Source: Burkholderia sp. Ac-20365
Lineage (GTDB): Bacteria > Pseudomonadota > Gammaproteobacteria > Burkholderiales > Burkholderiaceae
Direction: 5' to 3'
DNA length: 64,000 nucleotides
NCBI RefSeq assembly: GCF_017104715.1
Contig: NZ_JAAGPI010000002.1
Span: forward strand, 62,001-126,000
This document shows, piece after piece, positions 42,204-53,436 of this stretch. A program made the translations under genes and the position numbers. Numbering within the stretch: the first letter of the stretch is position 1; each line of letters opens with the position of its first letter. The notes beneath the pieces were generated by a model. It saw nothing but the letters and a program-made list of their open reading frames with translations. It made no database searches and had not been told where the DNA came from.

Positions 42204-42910
42204 AGCTGTTGTCGTTACGCGCGATGCGCATTGCAACCCGCGCTGTCGTGCTGACTGCATTGGCGGCGGGTGCGTCGGTGAATGCGCAGAGCAAGACGCC
42301 GCCCGCGTCGGATATGGAAACGCAGACGGCCGTCGCCGATTACAACGCGGGCAATTTCACGTCCGCGCTTGCCGAGTTTCGCAAGGCTGCGCAGCGCGGC
42401 AGCCGTCTTGCCGAGTTCAATCTGGCGATGATGCTGTTGAACGGTGAAGGCGGTCCTGCGAATGTCGAAGAGGGCAAGAAGTGGCTGCGCAAAGCCGCCG
42501 ACGCAAACATGTCGCACGCGCAATACGTGTACGGCAAGATGTACGACGATGGTGAGTTCGTCGGGCGCGATCCGGCGGAGGCGCATCAATGGTTTCTGAA
42601 GGCCGCGCAGCAAGGGCATATTCAGGCTGAGCTTGCGCTGGCAAACCAGTTTCTCGATGGACGCGGCACTGCACGTGATAATCAGCAGGCGTTCTTCTGG
42701 TACAAAAAGGCAGCCGAAGGCGGCGACATGACCGCGCAGTATGTGACAGGCTCGTTCTACGAGCGCGGCGGAGACGGCGTGGCGCAGAATCTGAACGTCG
42801 CGCGCGCCTATTACGCGGCGGCGGCGGCGCAGGGTGATCCGGCGGCGCGGCTCAAGTATCAGCAACTCAGCACGCAGTTACGCGAATCGCACGAAGCGAA
42901 GCCACAATGA
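42200..42910 (+). CDS. Sel1-repeat exported protein
   Basis: 236 residues. A signal peptide (cleavage near residue 30, after NAQ) is followed by at least four Sel1-type TPR repeats, e.g. AEFNLAMMLLNGEGGPANVEEGKKWL, AQYVYGKMYDDGE and AELALANQFLDGRGTA (each partly shown). Such periplasmic repeat proteins act as scaffolds or signalling adaptors. The ATG overlaps the aldolase stop (ATGA), but the functional link is unclear. A strong terminator follows. Confidence 0.85.
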   Translation: MKLLSLRAMRIATRAVVLTALAAGASVNAQSKTPPASDMETQTAVADYNAGNFTSALAEFRKAAQRGSRLAEFNLAMMLLNGEGGPANVEEGKKWLRKAADANMSHAQYVYGKMYDDGEFVGRDPAEAHQWFLKAAQQGHIQAELALANQFLDGRGTARDNQQAFFWYKKAAEGGDMTAQYVTGSFYERGGDGVAQNLNVARAYYAAAAAQGDPAARLKYQQLSTQLRESHEAKPQ

Positions 42911-42943
42911 AAAACGGCGCCTGAATTCAGGCGCCGTTTTTTT
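42911..42943. terminator. Bidirectional terminator between the Sel1 gene and rodA
   Basis: Perfect 15-bp arms AAAACGGCGCCTGAA/TTCAGGCGCCGTTTT abut with no spacer, and T-runs exist on both strands. It separates two convergent operons. Confidence 0.92.
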
Positions 42944-42959
42944 GTATTGAGCAATCGAA

Positions 42960-44108
42960 TCAGCTTTGCATCAGCCGCTTCTGTCGCGCGACGCTCATGA
43001 TGAGGCCGATCGCGAAACCGAGCGTCGTCAGCGCAGTGCCGCCGTAGCTCATGAACGGCAATGGCACGCCCACCACGGGAAGAATCCCGCTCACCATGCC
43101 GATGTTCACGAACGCGTAGGTGAAGAACGCCATCGTCAGTGAGCCGGCCAGTAATCGGCCGAATAGCGTCGCGCCATTCGCCGCGATGTACAGGCCGCGC
43201 GCAATCAGCGCCATATAGAGCGTGAGCAGCACGATACCGCCCGCAAGGCCGAACTCCTCCGAGAACACCGCGAAGATGAAGTCGGTGTGCTTTTCGGGAA
43301 TGAATTCGAGGTGCGCCTGCGTGCCCTTCAGCCAGCCCTTGCCAAGCGGGCCGCCCGAACCGATCGCAATCACCGCCTGAATCGTGTGGAAGCCTTTGCC
43401 GAGCGGATCGGACGTCGGATCGAGCAGCGTGCAGATGCGGTGCTTCTGGTAATCGTGCATCAGCGGCCATTGCACTTCGGGCTGACAGATCTTGTCCTGG
43501 AACGTCGCGATTGCGCCGACGGCAATCACACCTGCAACGAGCACAGGAACGATCAGCTTGAAGCTCAGGCCCGCGAAATAGATGACGAAGAAACCCGACG
43601 CGAACACGAGCACGGCAGTGCCCAGGTCCGGCTGTTTCGCGATCAGCCCGACGGGCACGGCGAGAATCACCAGCCCGACGATGTAGTCCCACCAGCGGAT
43701 ATTGCCTTCGCGCCGCTGGTAGTACCACGCGAGCATCAGTGGCGTCGCGATCTTAAGAATTTCCGATGGCTGGATCACCACGCCGACGTTGATCCAGCGC
43801 TTCGCGCCCTTGCGCGTGAGACCGAATAGCGCAACGGCGACAAGTAACGCGACCCCGAATGTATAGAGCGGGACTGCGAAGCGCATCAGTGTGGTAGGCG
43901 GGATATTGGCCAGCACCCACATCAGCGCGAACGTCAGGATGATGTTGCGCAACTGGTCTTCGACGCGGCCCGGCACGTCGAGACTCGCGCTATACAGCGT
44001 GACGATGCCAACGCACAGCAGCAGAAACACAATCAATGCGAGCGGGCGGTCGAAGCCCGCGAACATCTTCTTGAAGCGTTCGAGCCAGGCGCGCTTGTCG
44101 ATTTGCAT
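42960..44108 (-). CDS. rodA: Peptidoglycan polymerase RodA
   Basis: 382 residues, SEDS-family glycosyltransferase for cell elongation, with about ten membrane helices. LYSASLDVPGR, the QPSEILKIATPLMLAWYY region, KQPDLGTAVLV and the C-terminal PFMSYGGTALTTLG are typical. The ATG at 44108 has AAGGAG 5-6 bases upstream; the reading frame is open far upstream into mrdA sequence, but that is a shadow. It follows mrdA by 10 bp as last gene of the mre operon and ends at a terminator. Confidence 0.94.
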   Translation of the reverse strand: MQIDKRAWLERFKKMFAGFDRPLALIVFLLLCVGIVTLYSASLDVPGRVEDQLRNIILTFALMWVLANIPPTTLMRFAVPLYTFGVALLVAVALFGLTRKGAKRWINVGVVIQPSEILKIATPLMLAWYYQRREGNIRWWDYIVGLVILAVPVGLIAKQPDLGTAVLVFASGFFVIYFAGLSFKLIVPVLVAGVIAVGAIATFQDKICQPEVQWPLMHDYQKHRICTLLDPTSDPLGKGFHTIQAVIAIGSGGPLGKGWLKGTQAHLEFIPEKHTDFIFAVFSEEFGLAGGIVLLTLYMALIARGLYIAANGATLFGRLLAGSLTMAFFTYAFVNIGMVSGILPVVGVPLPFMSYGGTALTTLGFAIGLIMSVARQKRLMQS

Positions 44109-44118
44109 GCCTTTCTCC

Positions 44119-46521
44119 TTACTCGTCGATGCCGCCGGAAACGGGGCCACGCGGCGCAGCCTGCGAGTCCTCGTTGCGCGACGGCGCGGCGGCGACCGGC
44201 CGCGATTCGCTGGCCGGACGGGGTTTGCGTGGGGTTTTGCGGGCGTCGGACGCTTTGACGGGCGCCGTCGCCGTAGTCGCGCCTGCATCCGATGCAGCAG
44301 CCGACGTTGCGGCCGTTGCCGACGCGCCGCGCGGCGCTTTGGCTGACTTCGACGCCGAAGCGACTCGCGGCGCAGCCGCTGATGCAGCGACAGGCGCCGA
44401 AGCCGTAGCGGCTCCCGACGCTGCAACCGCACCCGATACATCCGATGCCGCCGCCGCATGCGGCGGCGTTGCGCCGGCGGGCAGCGGCAGCGCGGTGAAG
44501 CCTGCCGCGACCGCCACCGGTTGAATATCACCGTTGGGCGCCGTGGGCGCGCTGCCGATGACAGGCGCCGACGTTTCCTCCGTCGCCGAAGCCGCCGCCG
44601 TGACAGCAGCAGCTTCGACGCCCGGCTTCGCGCGATCGACGAGGTAATAGTCGAGCACGCGCCGCGCGATCGGGCCCGCCGCTTGCGCACCCCAGCCGCC
44701 GTTTTCGACGATCAGCGCGATGGCGATTTTCGGGTTGTCGGCGGGAGCGAACGCGATGAAGAGCGCGTGGTCGCGCAGATGTTCGGCAAGCGCGTGGCCG
44801 TGATACTTCGCGCCTTGCAGCGAGAACACCTGCGCCGTCCCCGTCTTGCCTGCCGACAGATACGCGGCATTGCGGAACACCTGATACGCGGTGCCCGACG
44901 GATTCATCGTCACGTTTTCCATGCCGCGCTTGACGACGTCGATATCGGATTGCTTTACGTCGATACGACCATCGTCTTTCGGCACGGTGGCGCGCAGTGC
45001 ACGGGTAATCGGGTTCTCGATTTCCTTCACGAGGTGGGGCTTCATGACGGTGCCATTGTTCGCGAGCGTCGCCGTCGCGTGCGCGAGCTGGAGAATGGTG
45101 TACGAGTTATAGCCCTGACCGATACCGAGACTGATCGTCTCGCCTTCGTACCACTTCTGCTGTTCGGGCTTGCGATATGCGTGGCGCTTCCAGTCCGTCG
45201 ACGGCAGGATGCCGCGCGCTTCACCCGCGATATCGATGCCGGTGATCTGTCCAAAGCCCCACGGTTTCATAAAGCCGGCGATCGCGTTCACGCCGAGATC
45301 GTGCGCGAGCATGTAGAAGTAGGTGTCGTTCGACACCATGATCGCGCGGTTCATGTCGACCCAGCCCTGACCCTGCGGCACGTCGTTGCGGAACGTGTGG
45401 CCGCCGAACGTGTACGAGCCCGGATCCTGGAAGCCCCATTGCGGCGTGCGCTTGTGCAGCGTCAGCGCGGCGAGCGCCATGAACGGCTTGTACGTCGAGC
45501 CCGGCGGATACGTGCCGTGCAACGGACGGTTCAGCAGCGGGTGATCGGGCGAGTTGTTCAGTTCGTCCCAGGTCTGCTGGTCGATGCCGTCGACGAACGA
45601 GTTCGGATCGAAGCTGGGCGCGGACACGAACGCGAGCACGTCACCCGTTGACGGCTCGATCGCGACGAGCGCGCCGCGGCGGCCCGCGAACGCCTGCTCG
45701 GCGACCTGCTGCAAACCGATATCCAGCGACAGCACGAGGTTGTTGCCCGGCGTGGCCTGCGTGCGCGACAGCGTGCGCACGGGGCGGCCGCCCGCCGTCA
45801 CTTCGACTTCCTCGAAGCCCGTCAGACCGTGCAGTTCCGTCTCATAGCTCTGCTCGACACCGATCTTGCCAATGTAGTCGGTGCCCTTGTAGTTGTTCGC
45901 GTCCAGACGCGCATCGTAGTGCTCGGGATCGCTGTCGTTCTGGTCGCTGGCGTCGTCGATCTTGTCCTGGTCGCGCTGCGAAATGCGCCCGATATAGCCG
46001 ATCACGTGCGCTGCGGTCGGCCCGAGCGGATATTGACGGAACAGCCGCGCGCGCACCTCGACGCCCGGAAAGCGGAAACGCTGCGCGGTGAAGCGCGCGA
46101 CTTCGTCGTCGGTGAGACGCGTGCGGATCGGCAGGCTCTCGAAGTTCTTCGAGTCTTCCTGCAGCTTGCGGAAACGGCGGCGATCGCGCGCGTCGATACT
46201 GATGACGGTCGCGAGATTATCGATGACGTTGTCGAGTGTGTCGTTCAGCTTCGACGGCGTGATTTCGAGCGTATAGGCCGAGTAGTTCTTGGCGAGCACG
46301 ACGCCGTTGCGGTCGGTGATGATGCCGCGGTTCGGCACGATCGGTGCGACCGAGATGCGGTTTTCATCGGCTTGCAGCGAGTATTTGCTGTAGTGCCAGA
46401 CCTGCAGGAACAGGAAACGGAACGCGATCAGCCCGAAGCAGACGAACACGAACAGCCCCGCCGCCGCGACGCGCAGGCGGAATTTCGTGAGCTGTTGCTG
46501 GGTGTCCTTGAATTCGGTCAT
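44119..46521 (-). CDS. mrdA: Penicillin-binding protein 2 (MrdA) with long C-terminal tail
   Basis: 800 residues against a usual about 630. The N-terminal membrane anchor (about 15-40), dimerisation region (about 50-230) and transpeptidase domain are present, with the Ser nucleophile in PGSTYKPFMAL (near 330), a SxN-type motif and KTGTAQV (near 545). From about residue 640 on, the protein continues as an Ala/Pro/Ser-rich low-complexity tail of about 160 residues with little family similarity. It works with RodA to make peptidoglycan for elongation. The tail is in frame with no sign of a sequencing error. Confidence 0.92.
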   Translation of the reverse strand: MTEFKDTQQQLTKFRLRVAAAGLFVFVCFGLIAFRFLFLQVWHYSKYSLQADENRISVAPIVPNRGIITDRNGVVLAKNYSAYTLEITPSKLNDTLDNVIDNLATVISIDARDRRRFRKLQEDSKNFESLPIRTRLTDDEVARFTAQRFRFPGVEVRARLFRQYPLGPTAAHVIGYIGRISQRDQDKIDDASDQNDSDPEHYDARLDANNYKGTDYIGKIGVEQSYETELHGLTGFEEVEVTAGGRPVRTLSRTQATPGNNLVLSLDIGLQQVAEQAFAGRRGALVAIEPSTGDVLAFVSAPSFDPNSFVDGIDQQTWDELNNSPDHPLLNRPLHGTYPPGSTYKPFMALAALTLHKRTPQWGFQDPGSYTFGGHTFRNDVPQGQGWVDMNRAIMVSNDTYFYMLAHDLGVNAIAGFMKPWGFGQITGIDIAGEARGILPSTDWKRHAYRKPEQQKWYEGETISLGIGQGYNSYTILQLAHATATLANNGTVMKPHLVKEIENPITRALRATVPKDDGRIDVKQSDIDVVKRGMENVTMNPSGTAYQVFRNAAYLSAGKTGTAQVFSLQGAKYHGHALAEHLRDHALFIAFAPADNPKIAIALIVENGGWGAQAAGPIARRVLDYYLVDRAKPGVEAAAVTAAASATEETSAPVIGSAPTAPNGDIQPVAVAAGFTALPLPAGATPPHAAAASDVSGAVAASGAATASAPVAASAAAPRVASASKSAKAPRGASATAATSAAASDAGATTATAPVKASDARKTPRKPRPASESRPVAAAPSRNEDSQAAPRGPVSGGIDE

Positions 46522-46695
46522 GCGGTTGGGCAGGGACTGCCGGTTATGCGGTTTGATTCAATTCGGCGACGACGCGCCGATGCGCTGCCACGTTTGGCGC
46601 TGCGTCGTCATGTTGCGCAGTGCTGTGCGCCGTCGAGCGCTCGTGAAGGCGGGGAAAGCTTGGCGCGTTCATGAGCGGACAGGCGGCGCGGGCGG

Positions 46696-47208
46696 TCAGA
46701 TAGGCCGCGTATCGTCCGGATCGGCCGGACGGCGTTGCGGCATCAACAACAGGATGCTCGCGATGGGCCAGAGCGCCGCTTCGACGAACCCATCGATCAG
46801 ATAACCCCAGCCCGGAAACGCAGCGCCCGTCAGCAGCCGGATCACGAACGGCACGAGCTGCGCGACGACGAGCAGCGGCATCACGGCAAAAAGCTGCACG
46901 CCGATCGACATCCACAGCACGCGGCGATGGATCGTGATCGCGCCGTACGACAGCAGCGTGTAGGCGAGCGCGTGTTCGCCGAGCAGACTGGCGTTATGCA
47001 CGTCCATCAACAGGCCGAGCATGAACGCGATGCCCATGCCGACCTTGCGCGGCTGATGCACGTTCCAGAACAGCAGCACGAGCGCGACGAAGTCGGGCAC
47101 GGCGATCAGACGGCCCCACGGCATCATGTTCAGCAGGAATGCGGCGGCCAGACTGAACGCGATGAAATAAGGATTGACGGGCTGCAGGATGTACTGCGGG
47201 CGATTCAT
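46696..47208 (-). CDS. mreD: Rod shape-determining protein MreD
   Basis: 170 residues, about five membrane helices. It links MreC to the elongation complex. PYFIAFSLAAAFLLNMMPWG, VHQPRKVGMGIAFMLGLLMD and SYGAITIHRRVLW are consistent with the MreD family. The ATG overlaps the mreC stop by 4 bases. A 174-bp gap separates it from mrdA. Confidence 0.9.
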   Translation of the reverse strand: MNRPQYILQPVNPYFIAFSLAAAFLLNMMPWGRLIAVPDFVALVLLFWNVHQPRKVGMGIAFMLGLLMDVHNASLLGEHALAYTLLSYGAITIHRRVLWMSIGVQLFAVMPLLVVAQLVPFVIRLLTGAAFPGWGYLIDGFVEAALWPIASILLLMPQRRPADPDDTRPI

Positions 47209-48320
47209 TGCTTGGCCCCTTCAGTGGTCCCACGAGCGGCTTGCGGCTTTTTCTCGGCGGCCGGCTTCTTCTCTGCCGATGCCTTGCCGGCTGGTTTTGC
47301 CGACGACGCCGGCTTTGCGGGCGCAGCCGCAGCCGCGGGCGCCGAAGCCGCACCGGTCTTGGCGGGCTCCGCAGGCTTCGCGTCCTTATCGTTCGCTTTG
47401 CCCTTATCCGGCGTCTTCGCGTTCTTCTTTTTCGCTTCTTTGGCGACCGTGGCGGGATCGGGTTCGTCGGCGGGACGCGGCGGCACGTTGTTCAAATAGT
47501 GTAGGACAAGCAGGTCGCGCGCGCCGCGCACCGGTGCGATCGGCTGGCAGATCACCCGCGCGAACGCCGTGTCCGCCTGTTTGTCGACGCGCACCACCTT
47601 CGCGACCGGCAGCCCCGGCGGATACACGCCGTCCAGGCCGCTCGTCACGAGTTCGTCGCCGGCCACCACGTCGGCGCTGATCGGCACGAAACGCAGATCC
47701 AGCGCGTCGCCCTTCGGCGTGCCGTAGATCACGCTACGCAAACCCGTGCGGACGATCTGCACGGGCACGGCCTGATCCTTGTCGGTGAGCAGCGTCACTT
47801 CCGACTGCATCGGGAACACGCGCGTCACCTGGCCGATCACGCCGTCTTCGTTGACGACGGGCGAGCCATCCTTGATGCCTTGCTGCGAGCCACGCCCGAT
47901 CACGACTTTTTGCGTGAACGGATCGCGCGTGTCGTACTGGATCTCGGCGGGGATCGATTGCGTGGTCATCCGTTGCGACAACTGCAGCAGATTGCGCAGA
48001 TGCCTGTTTTCAGCGTCCAGTTGCGCGGCCTCGTTGGCCTGTTGCGACAGCTGCAGATTGCGCGCGTGCAACTTGTCGTTCTCGCCGCGCAGCGTCGCGC
48101 CGGTCACGGCCAGATCGGCGGCGCCCATGAAGATATCGCGCGGCACGAGCGCAGCGCGTTGCAACGGATAGAGCCCCGCGCCGAGCACGCCGCGAACGAT
48201 TTCGAGCGTGCGGAAACGCGCGTCGGAAATGAGCAGGGCGAGCGCAACCAGCACGAAGAAAATCAGTCGTGCGAGTGCCGATGGGCCTTGCTTGAACAGG
48301 GGCGGCGGACTGTATTCCAT
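47205..48320 (-). CDS. mreC: Rod shape-determining protein MreC with long C-terminal tail
   Basis: 371 residues. One membrane helix (about 18-36), a coiled coil (about 70-115, LRGENDKLHARNLQLSQQ) and two periplasmic beta domains (about 120-270) match MreC. The last about 90 residues are Lys/Ala/Pro rich and outside the usual fold. The ATG at 48320 begins MEYSPPPLFKQGP, the normal MreC start; the frame upstream is not used. A hairpin of unknown use lies in the 129-bp gap to mreB. Confidence 0.92.
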   Translation of the reverse strand: MEYSPPPLFKQGPSALARLIFFVLVALALLISDARFRTLEIVRGVLGAGLYPLQRAALVPRDIFMGAADLAVTGATLRGENDKLHARNLQLSQQANEAAQLDAENRHLRNLLQLSQRMTTQSIPAEIQYDTRDPFTQKVVIGRGSQQGIKDGSPVVNEDGVIGQVTRVFPMQSEVTLLTDKDQAVPVQIVRTGLRSVIYGTPKGDALDLRFVPISADVVAGDELVTSGLDGVYPPGLPVAKVVRVDKQADTAFARVICQPIAPVRGARDLLVLHYLNNVPPRPADEPDPATVAKEAKKKNAKTPDKGKANDKDAKPAEPAKTGAASAPAAAAAPAKPASSAKPAGKASAEKKPAAEKKPQAARGTTEGAKQ

Positions 48321-48393
48321 GGTCGCCGGGAGCGTGAGCGAGTGGGTGAAACGGCGGCGCGCGCTAGGCGCACGCGCAATGCACAAAGCGCAC

Positions 48394-48416
48394 AAAGGCT
48401 GGCGGAGCCAGCCTTT
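48394..48416 (-). promoter_or_regulatory. Hairpin in the mreB-mreC gap
   Basis: A perfect 9-bp stem AAAGGCTGG/CCAGCCTTT with a 5-nt loop lies between mreB and mreC on the minus strand. It has no T-run, so it may act as a transcript-stabilising or processing hairpin that lets MreB be made in excess of MreC. Confidence 0.4.
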
Positions 48417-48449
48417 CAGTGCGCGCTGCAGACATGGAGACCAGCAACC

Positions 48450-49625
<1,176 letters not shown>

Positions 49626-49700
49626 CTATAGCAAGGCAGCCGAGCTGTCGTTCAGCGATCTCTGAAAATGTCAGAAAGGCCTTGGTAAGACGGTCCGGGT

Positions 49701-49731
49701 TTGGGTCGAACGCGTAATGATACCTTATAAT
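49701..49731 (+). promoter_or_regulatory. Probable promoter of gatCAB
   Basis: A consensus TATAAT (49726-49731) has TTGGGT 19 bp upstream (49701-49706). The remainder of the 378-bp mreB-gatC gap holds no gene; the mreB promoter must lie in it on the other strand but I cannot place it. Confidence 0.5.
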
Positions 49732-49871
49732 TTTGCTTGATTTAAAGGAAACGAATGGCACTTTTTGCCTTCGTTGGCCCCAATTTCGAGGGCTTGCTCC
49801 AATGACCTAACCTGCTGTCGCGACGTCGTTTTTTCATCGTTGCGGCAGACCGCCACTTTTCCGGTGACCGC

Positions 49872-50171
49872 ATGGCCCTGACTCTGACCGATGTGAAACG
49901 CATCGCCCATCTCGCACGGCTCGAACTGCCCGAGGCCGACGCCGGGCACACCTTGACCCAGCTCAACGATTTCTTCGGCCTCGTCGAACAGATGCAGGCG
50001 GTCGATACGACGGGCATCGCACCGCTCGCGCATCCGATCGAGCAGATCGAAGACGTCGCGCTGCGCCTGCGCAACGACGCCGTCACCGAAATCGTGAATC
50101 GCGACGAATTCCAGCGTCCCGCGCCTGCTGTGCAGGACGGCCTGTATCTGGTGCCGAAGGTCATCGAGTAA
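49872..50171 (+). CDS. gatC: Asp-tRNA(Asn)/Glu-tRNA(Gln) amidotransferase subunit C
   Basis: 99 residues. Structural subunit that joins GatA and Gat[21 protein letters not shown] and the [19 protein letters not shown] segment (partly shown) are typical. It begins the gatCAB operon. Confidence 0.94.
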   Translation: MALTLTDVKRIAHLARLELPEADAGHTLTQLNDFFGLVEQMQAVDTTGIAPLAHPIEQIEDVALRLRNDAVTEIVNRDEFQRPAPAVQDGLYLVPKVIE

Positions 50172-50324
50172 GCGCCCGGTCCATGATTAAGCACCGGGTT
50201 GTGTGTCACGCGTGCGAAGCTTTGCGCGCAACACGGCCCGCACTTTTCGGCGCGGCCTGCCGGCGGGCGGCCGGATGCCTACACGGCGGCGCAGCGCGCC
50301 GTCGCGCTTTCCAGGAAAAACGCA

Positions 50325-51818
50325 ATGCATGAAAAAAGCTTGACCGAACTGCGCGCCGCGCTCGACGCGAAGCAATGCTCCGCAGTCGAACTGGCGCAAA
50401 CGTATCTGAAGCGGATCGACGATCACAAGGCGCTGAACGCGTTCGTGCACGTCGACGCACAGCAGACGCTCGCGCAGGCGCAAGCCGCCGACGCGCTGAT
50501 CGCCGCCGGCAACGCCGGTCCGCTGACGGGCCTGCCCATCGCGCATAAAGATGTGTTCGTCACGCGCAACTGGCGTTCCACGGCCGGCTCGAAGATGCTC
50601 GAAAACTACACGAGCCCGTTCGATGCAACCGTCGTCGACCGTCTCGCGCAGGCGGGCATGGTGTGCGTCGGCAAAACAAATATGGACGAGTTCGCGATGG
50701 GCTCGTCGAACGAAAACTCGTACTTCGGCCCCGTGCAAAACCCGTGGGACCGCAAGTCGGTGCCGGGCGGTTCGTCGGGCGGTTCGGCGGCGGCTGTCGC
50801 TGCGCGCCTCGCGCCCGCCGCTACTGGCACGGACACGGGCGGCTCGATCCGTCAGCCGGCTTCGTTCTCGGGCATAACCGGCATCAAGCCGACGTACGGC
50901 CGCGTGTCGCGCTACGGGATGATCGCGTTCGCTTCGTCGCTCGATCAGGGCGGTCCGATGGCGCAGACGGCCGCCGATTGCGCGCTGCTGCTCAACGCGA
51001 TGGCCGGTTTCGACGAGCGCGATTCGACCAGCCTCACGCACGCTCACGAAGATTACACGCGCTATCTCGGCCAGAACTGGTCGGGCGCGGGCGCTACCGC
51101 TGACAAGCCGCTCGCCGGCCTGCGCATCGGTTTGCCGAAGGAATACTTCGGCGCGGGCCTCGCCGACGACGTGCGCGCATCGATCGACGCAGCGTTGAAG
51201 CAATACGAAGCGCTCGGCGCGACGCTCGTCGAAGTGTCGCTTCCCAAGACCGAACTGTCGATTCCCGTCTACTACGTGATCGCACCGGCGGAAGCGTCGT
51301 CGAACCTGTCGCGTTTCGATGGCGTGCGCTACGGCCATCGCGCGGCCGAGTATCGCGATCTGCTCGACATGTACAAGAAGTCGCGCGCCGAAGGTTTCGG
51401 CCCCGAAGTGAAGCGCCGCATTCTGGTCGGCACGTATGTGTTGTCGCACGGTTACTACGACGCGTACTACCTGCAGGCGCAGAAAATCCGCCGCATCATC
51501 GCGCAGGATTTCCAGGAAGCGTTCAAGCAGTGCGACGTGATCATGGGGCCGGTCGCGCCGTCGGTGGCGTGGGATATCGGCGCGAAGGGCGACGATCCCG
51601 TGCAGATGTATCTCGCGGACATCTACACGCTGTCGGTGAGTCTGGCCGGTTTGCCGGGCATGAGCGTGCCGTGCGGTTTCGGCGCGGGCGCGAATGCACA
51701 GCGGCCCGTCGGCTTGCAGATCATCGGCAACTATTTCAACGAAGCACGCATGCTGCAGGTAGCGGACGCGTTCCAGCGCGCCACCGACTGGCATCGCAAG
51801 TCGCCGGCAGGGGTTTGA
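50325..51818 (+). CDS. gatA: Asp-tRNA(Asn)/Glu-tRNA(Gln) amidotransferase subunit A
   Basis: 497 residues. Releases ammonia from glutamine for tRNA-dependent amidation. The amidase Ser-cisSer-Lys triad is visible: Lys in [11 protein letters not shown] (near 75), Ser in [14 protein letters not shown] (near 150) and Ser in [12 protein letters not shown] (near 174). The ATG at 50325 has AGGAA 8 bases upstream; a longer frame to 50199 is not needed. gatB begins 2 bases after its stop. Confidence 0.96.
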   Translation: MHEKSLTELRAALDAKQCSAVELAQTYLKRIDDHKALNAFVHVDAQQTLAQAQAADALIAAGNAGPLTGLPIAHKDVFVTRNWRSTAGSKMLENYTSPFDATVVDRLAQAGMVCVGKTNMDEFAMGSSNENSYFGPVQNPWDRKSVPGGSSGGSAAAVAARLAPAATGTDTGGSIRQPASFSGITGIKPTYGRVSRYGMIAFASSLDQGGPMAQTAADCALLLNAMAGFDERDSTSLTHAHEDYTRYLGQNWSGAGATADKPLAGLRIGLPKEYFGAGLADDVRASIDAALKQYEALGATLVEVSLPKTELSIPVYYVIAPAEASSNLSRFDGVRYGHRAAEYRDLLDMYKKSRAEGFGPEVKRRILVGTYVLSHGYYDAYYLQAQKIRRIIAQDFQEAFKQCDVIMGPVAPSVAWDIGAKGDDPVQMYLADIYTLSVSLAGLPGMSVPCGFGAGANAQRPVGLQIIGNYFNEARMLQVADAFQRATDWHRKSPAGV

Positions 51819-51820
51819 AC

Positions 51821-53296
51821 ATGGCAACACAATGGGAAGTCGTTATCGGTCTCGAGACCCACGCGCAACTGTCGACGGTCTCGAAGATTTTCTCGGGCGC
51901 AGCCACGCAGTTCGGCGCCGCGCCGAACACGCAAGCCTGCCCCGTCGATCTGGCGCTGCCGGGCGTATTGCCCGTGATGAACAGGGGCGCTGTCGAGCGC
52001 GCGATCCAGTTCGGTCTCGCGATCGACGCAACCATCGCGCCGCGCAGCATCTTCGCGCGCAAGAACTACTTCTACCCTGATCTGCCGAAGGGCTATCAGA
52101 TCAGCCAGTACGAGATTCCTGTCGTGCAGGGCGGACAGATCACGATCCGGGTTCCGGCCAACGAAAAGGCCGGCAATCCAGCGTACGAGAAGACCGTCAA
52201 CCTGACGCGCGCGCACCTCGAAGAAGATGCGGGCAAATCGCTGCACGAAGACTTCGCGGGCATGACGGGCATCGACCTGAACCGCGCGGGCACGCCGCTG
52301 CTCGAAATCGTCACCGAGCCGGAAATGCGCAGCGCGGCGGAAGCCGTGGCGTATGCGAAGGCGTTGCATGGTCTCGTCGTGTGGCTCGGCATTTGTGACG
52401 GCAACATGCAGGAAGGCTCGTTCCGCTGCGACGCGAACGTGTCGGTGCGTCCTGTCGGCCAGAAGGAATTCGGCACGCGTGCCGAGATCAAGAATCTGAA
52501 CTCGTTCCGCTTCCTCGAAGAAGCGATCCAGTACGAAGTGCGTCGTCAGATCGAACTGATCGAAGATGGCGGCACGGTGGTGCAGGAAACGCGTCTGTAC
52601 GATCCGGACAAGCGCGAAACGCGTTCGATGCGCAGCAAGGAAGACGCGCACGATTACCGCTATTTCCCCGATCCCGATCTGATGCCGCTCGTGATCGACG
52701 CGGCGTGGGTGGAGCGCGTGAAGGGCGAATTGCCGGAACTGCCGGCCGCGATGCAGACGCGTTTCGTCGAGCAATACGGCCTCACGTCGTACGATGCGGG
52801 CGTCGTGACGTCGAGCAAGGCGATGGCTGCTTACTACGAAGCTGTCCTCGCGAAGGTCGGTGCAGCGCAGGCGAAAGTCGCGGCAAACTGGCTGATGGGC
52901 GAAGTGTCGTCGCAACTGAACCGCGAAGGCCTCGACATCGCCGACAGCCCGGTCTCGGCTGCGCAACTCGCGCTGGTGCTGCAACGTATCGCCGACGGCA
53001 CGATCTCGAACAAGATCGCGAAGGAAATTTTCCTCGCGATCTGGGAGGAGAAGGCCACGGACGAAGCCGCCGCTGATCGCATCATCGAAGCGAAGGGCCT
53101 CAAGCAGATTTCGGATACGGGCGCGCTCGAAGCGATCATCGACGAAGTGCTCGCCGCGAACCAGAAGTCGGTTGAGGAATTCCGCGCGGGCAAGGAAAAG
53201 GCGTTCAACGCGCTGATCGGCCAGGCGATGAAGGCGACCAAAGGCAAGGCGAATCCGCAGCAGGTCAACGAACTGTTGAAGAAGAAGCTGGGCTGA
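51821..53296 (+). CDS. gatB: Asp-tRNA(Asn)/Glu-tRNA(Gln) amidotransferase subunit B
   Basis: 491 residues. Phosphorylates and amidates the mischarged t[56 protein letters not shown] and RYFPDPDL are family signatures; the C-terminal about 150 residues form the YqeY-like tRNA-binding domain. It completes the gatCAB operon, followed by two hairpins. Confidence 0.96.
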   Translation: MATQWEVVIGLETHAQLSTVSKIFSGAATQFGAAPNTQACPVDLALPGVLPVMNRGAVERAIQFGLAIDATIAPRSIFARKNYFYPDLPKGYQISQYEIPVVQGGQITIRVPANEKAGNPAYEKTVNLTRAHLEEDAGKSLHEDFAGMTGIDLNRAGTPLLEIVTEPEMRSAAEAVAYAKALHGLVVWLGICDGNMQEGSFRCDANVSVRPVGQKEFGTRAEIKNLNSFRFLEEAIQYEVRRQIELIEDGGTVVQETRLYDPDKRETRSMRSKEDAHDYRYFPDPDLMPLVIDAAWVERVKGELPELPAAMQTRFVEQYGLTSYDAGVVTSSKAMAAYYEAVLAKVGAAQAKVAANWLMGEVSSQLNREGLDIADSPVSAAQLALVLQRIADGTISNKIAKEIFLAIWEEKATDEAAADRIIEAKGLKQISDTGALEAIIDEVLAANQKSVEEFRAGKEKAFNALIGQAMKATKGKANPQQVNELLKKKLG

Positions 53297-53312
53297 GTGT
53301 CGTAGCGGTATC

Positions 53313-53396
53313 GGCTTTCGCGTGCGGCATCTCTATACGCGAAAGCCATGACGGGCTGTTGTCGCATCGAAAGTCGCGCAACGGCCCGTTTGCTTT
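53313..53396 (+). terminator. Paired hairpins after gatB, the second a terminator
   Basis: The first hairpin (11-bp arms GGCTTTCGCGT/ACGCGAAAGCC, 53313-53347) has no T-run. The second (ACGGGCTGTTG/CAACGGCCCGT, 53351-53389, one T-G pair, 17-nt loop) is followed by TTGCTTTT. The second probably ends the gat operon. Confidence 0.7.
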
Positions 53397-53436
53397 TCCA
53401 TTCGACATGACGGCCCGCTGCACAGGAGGAACATCG

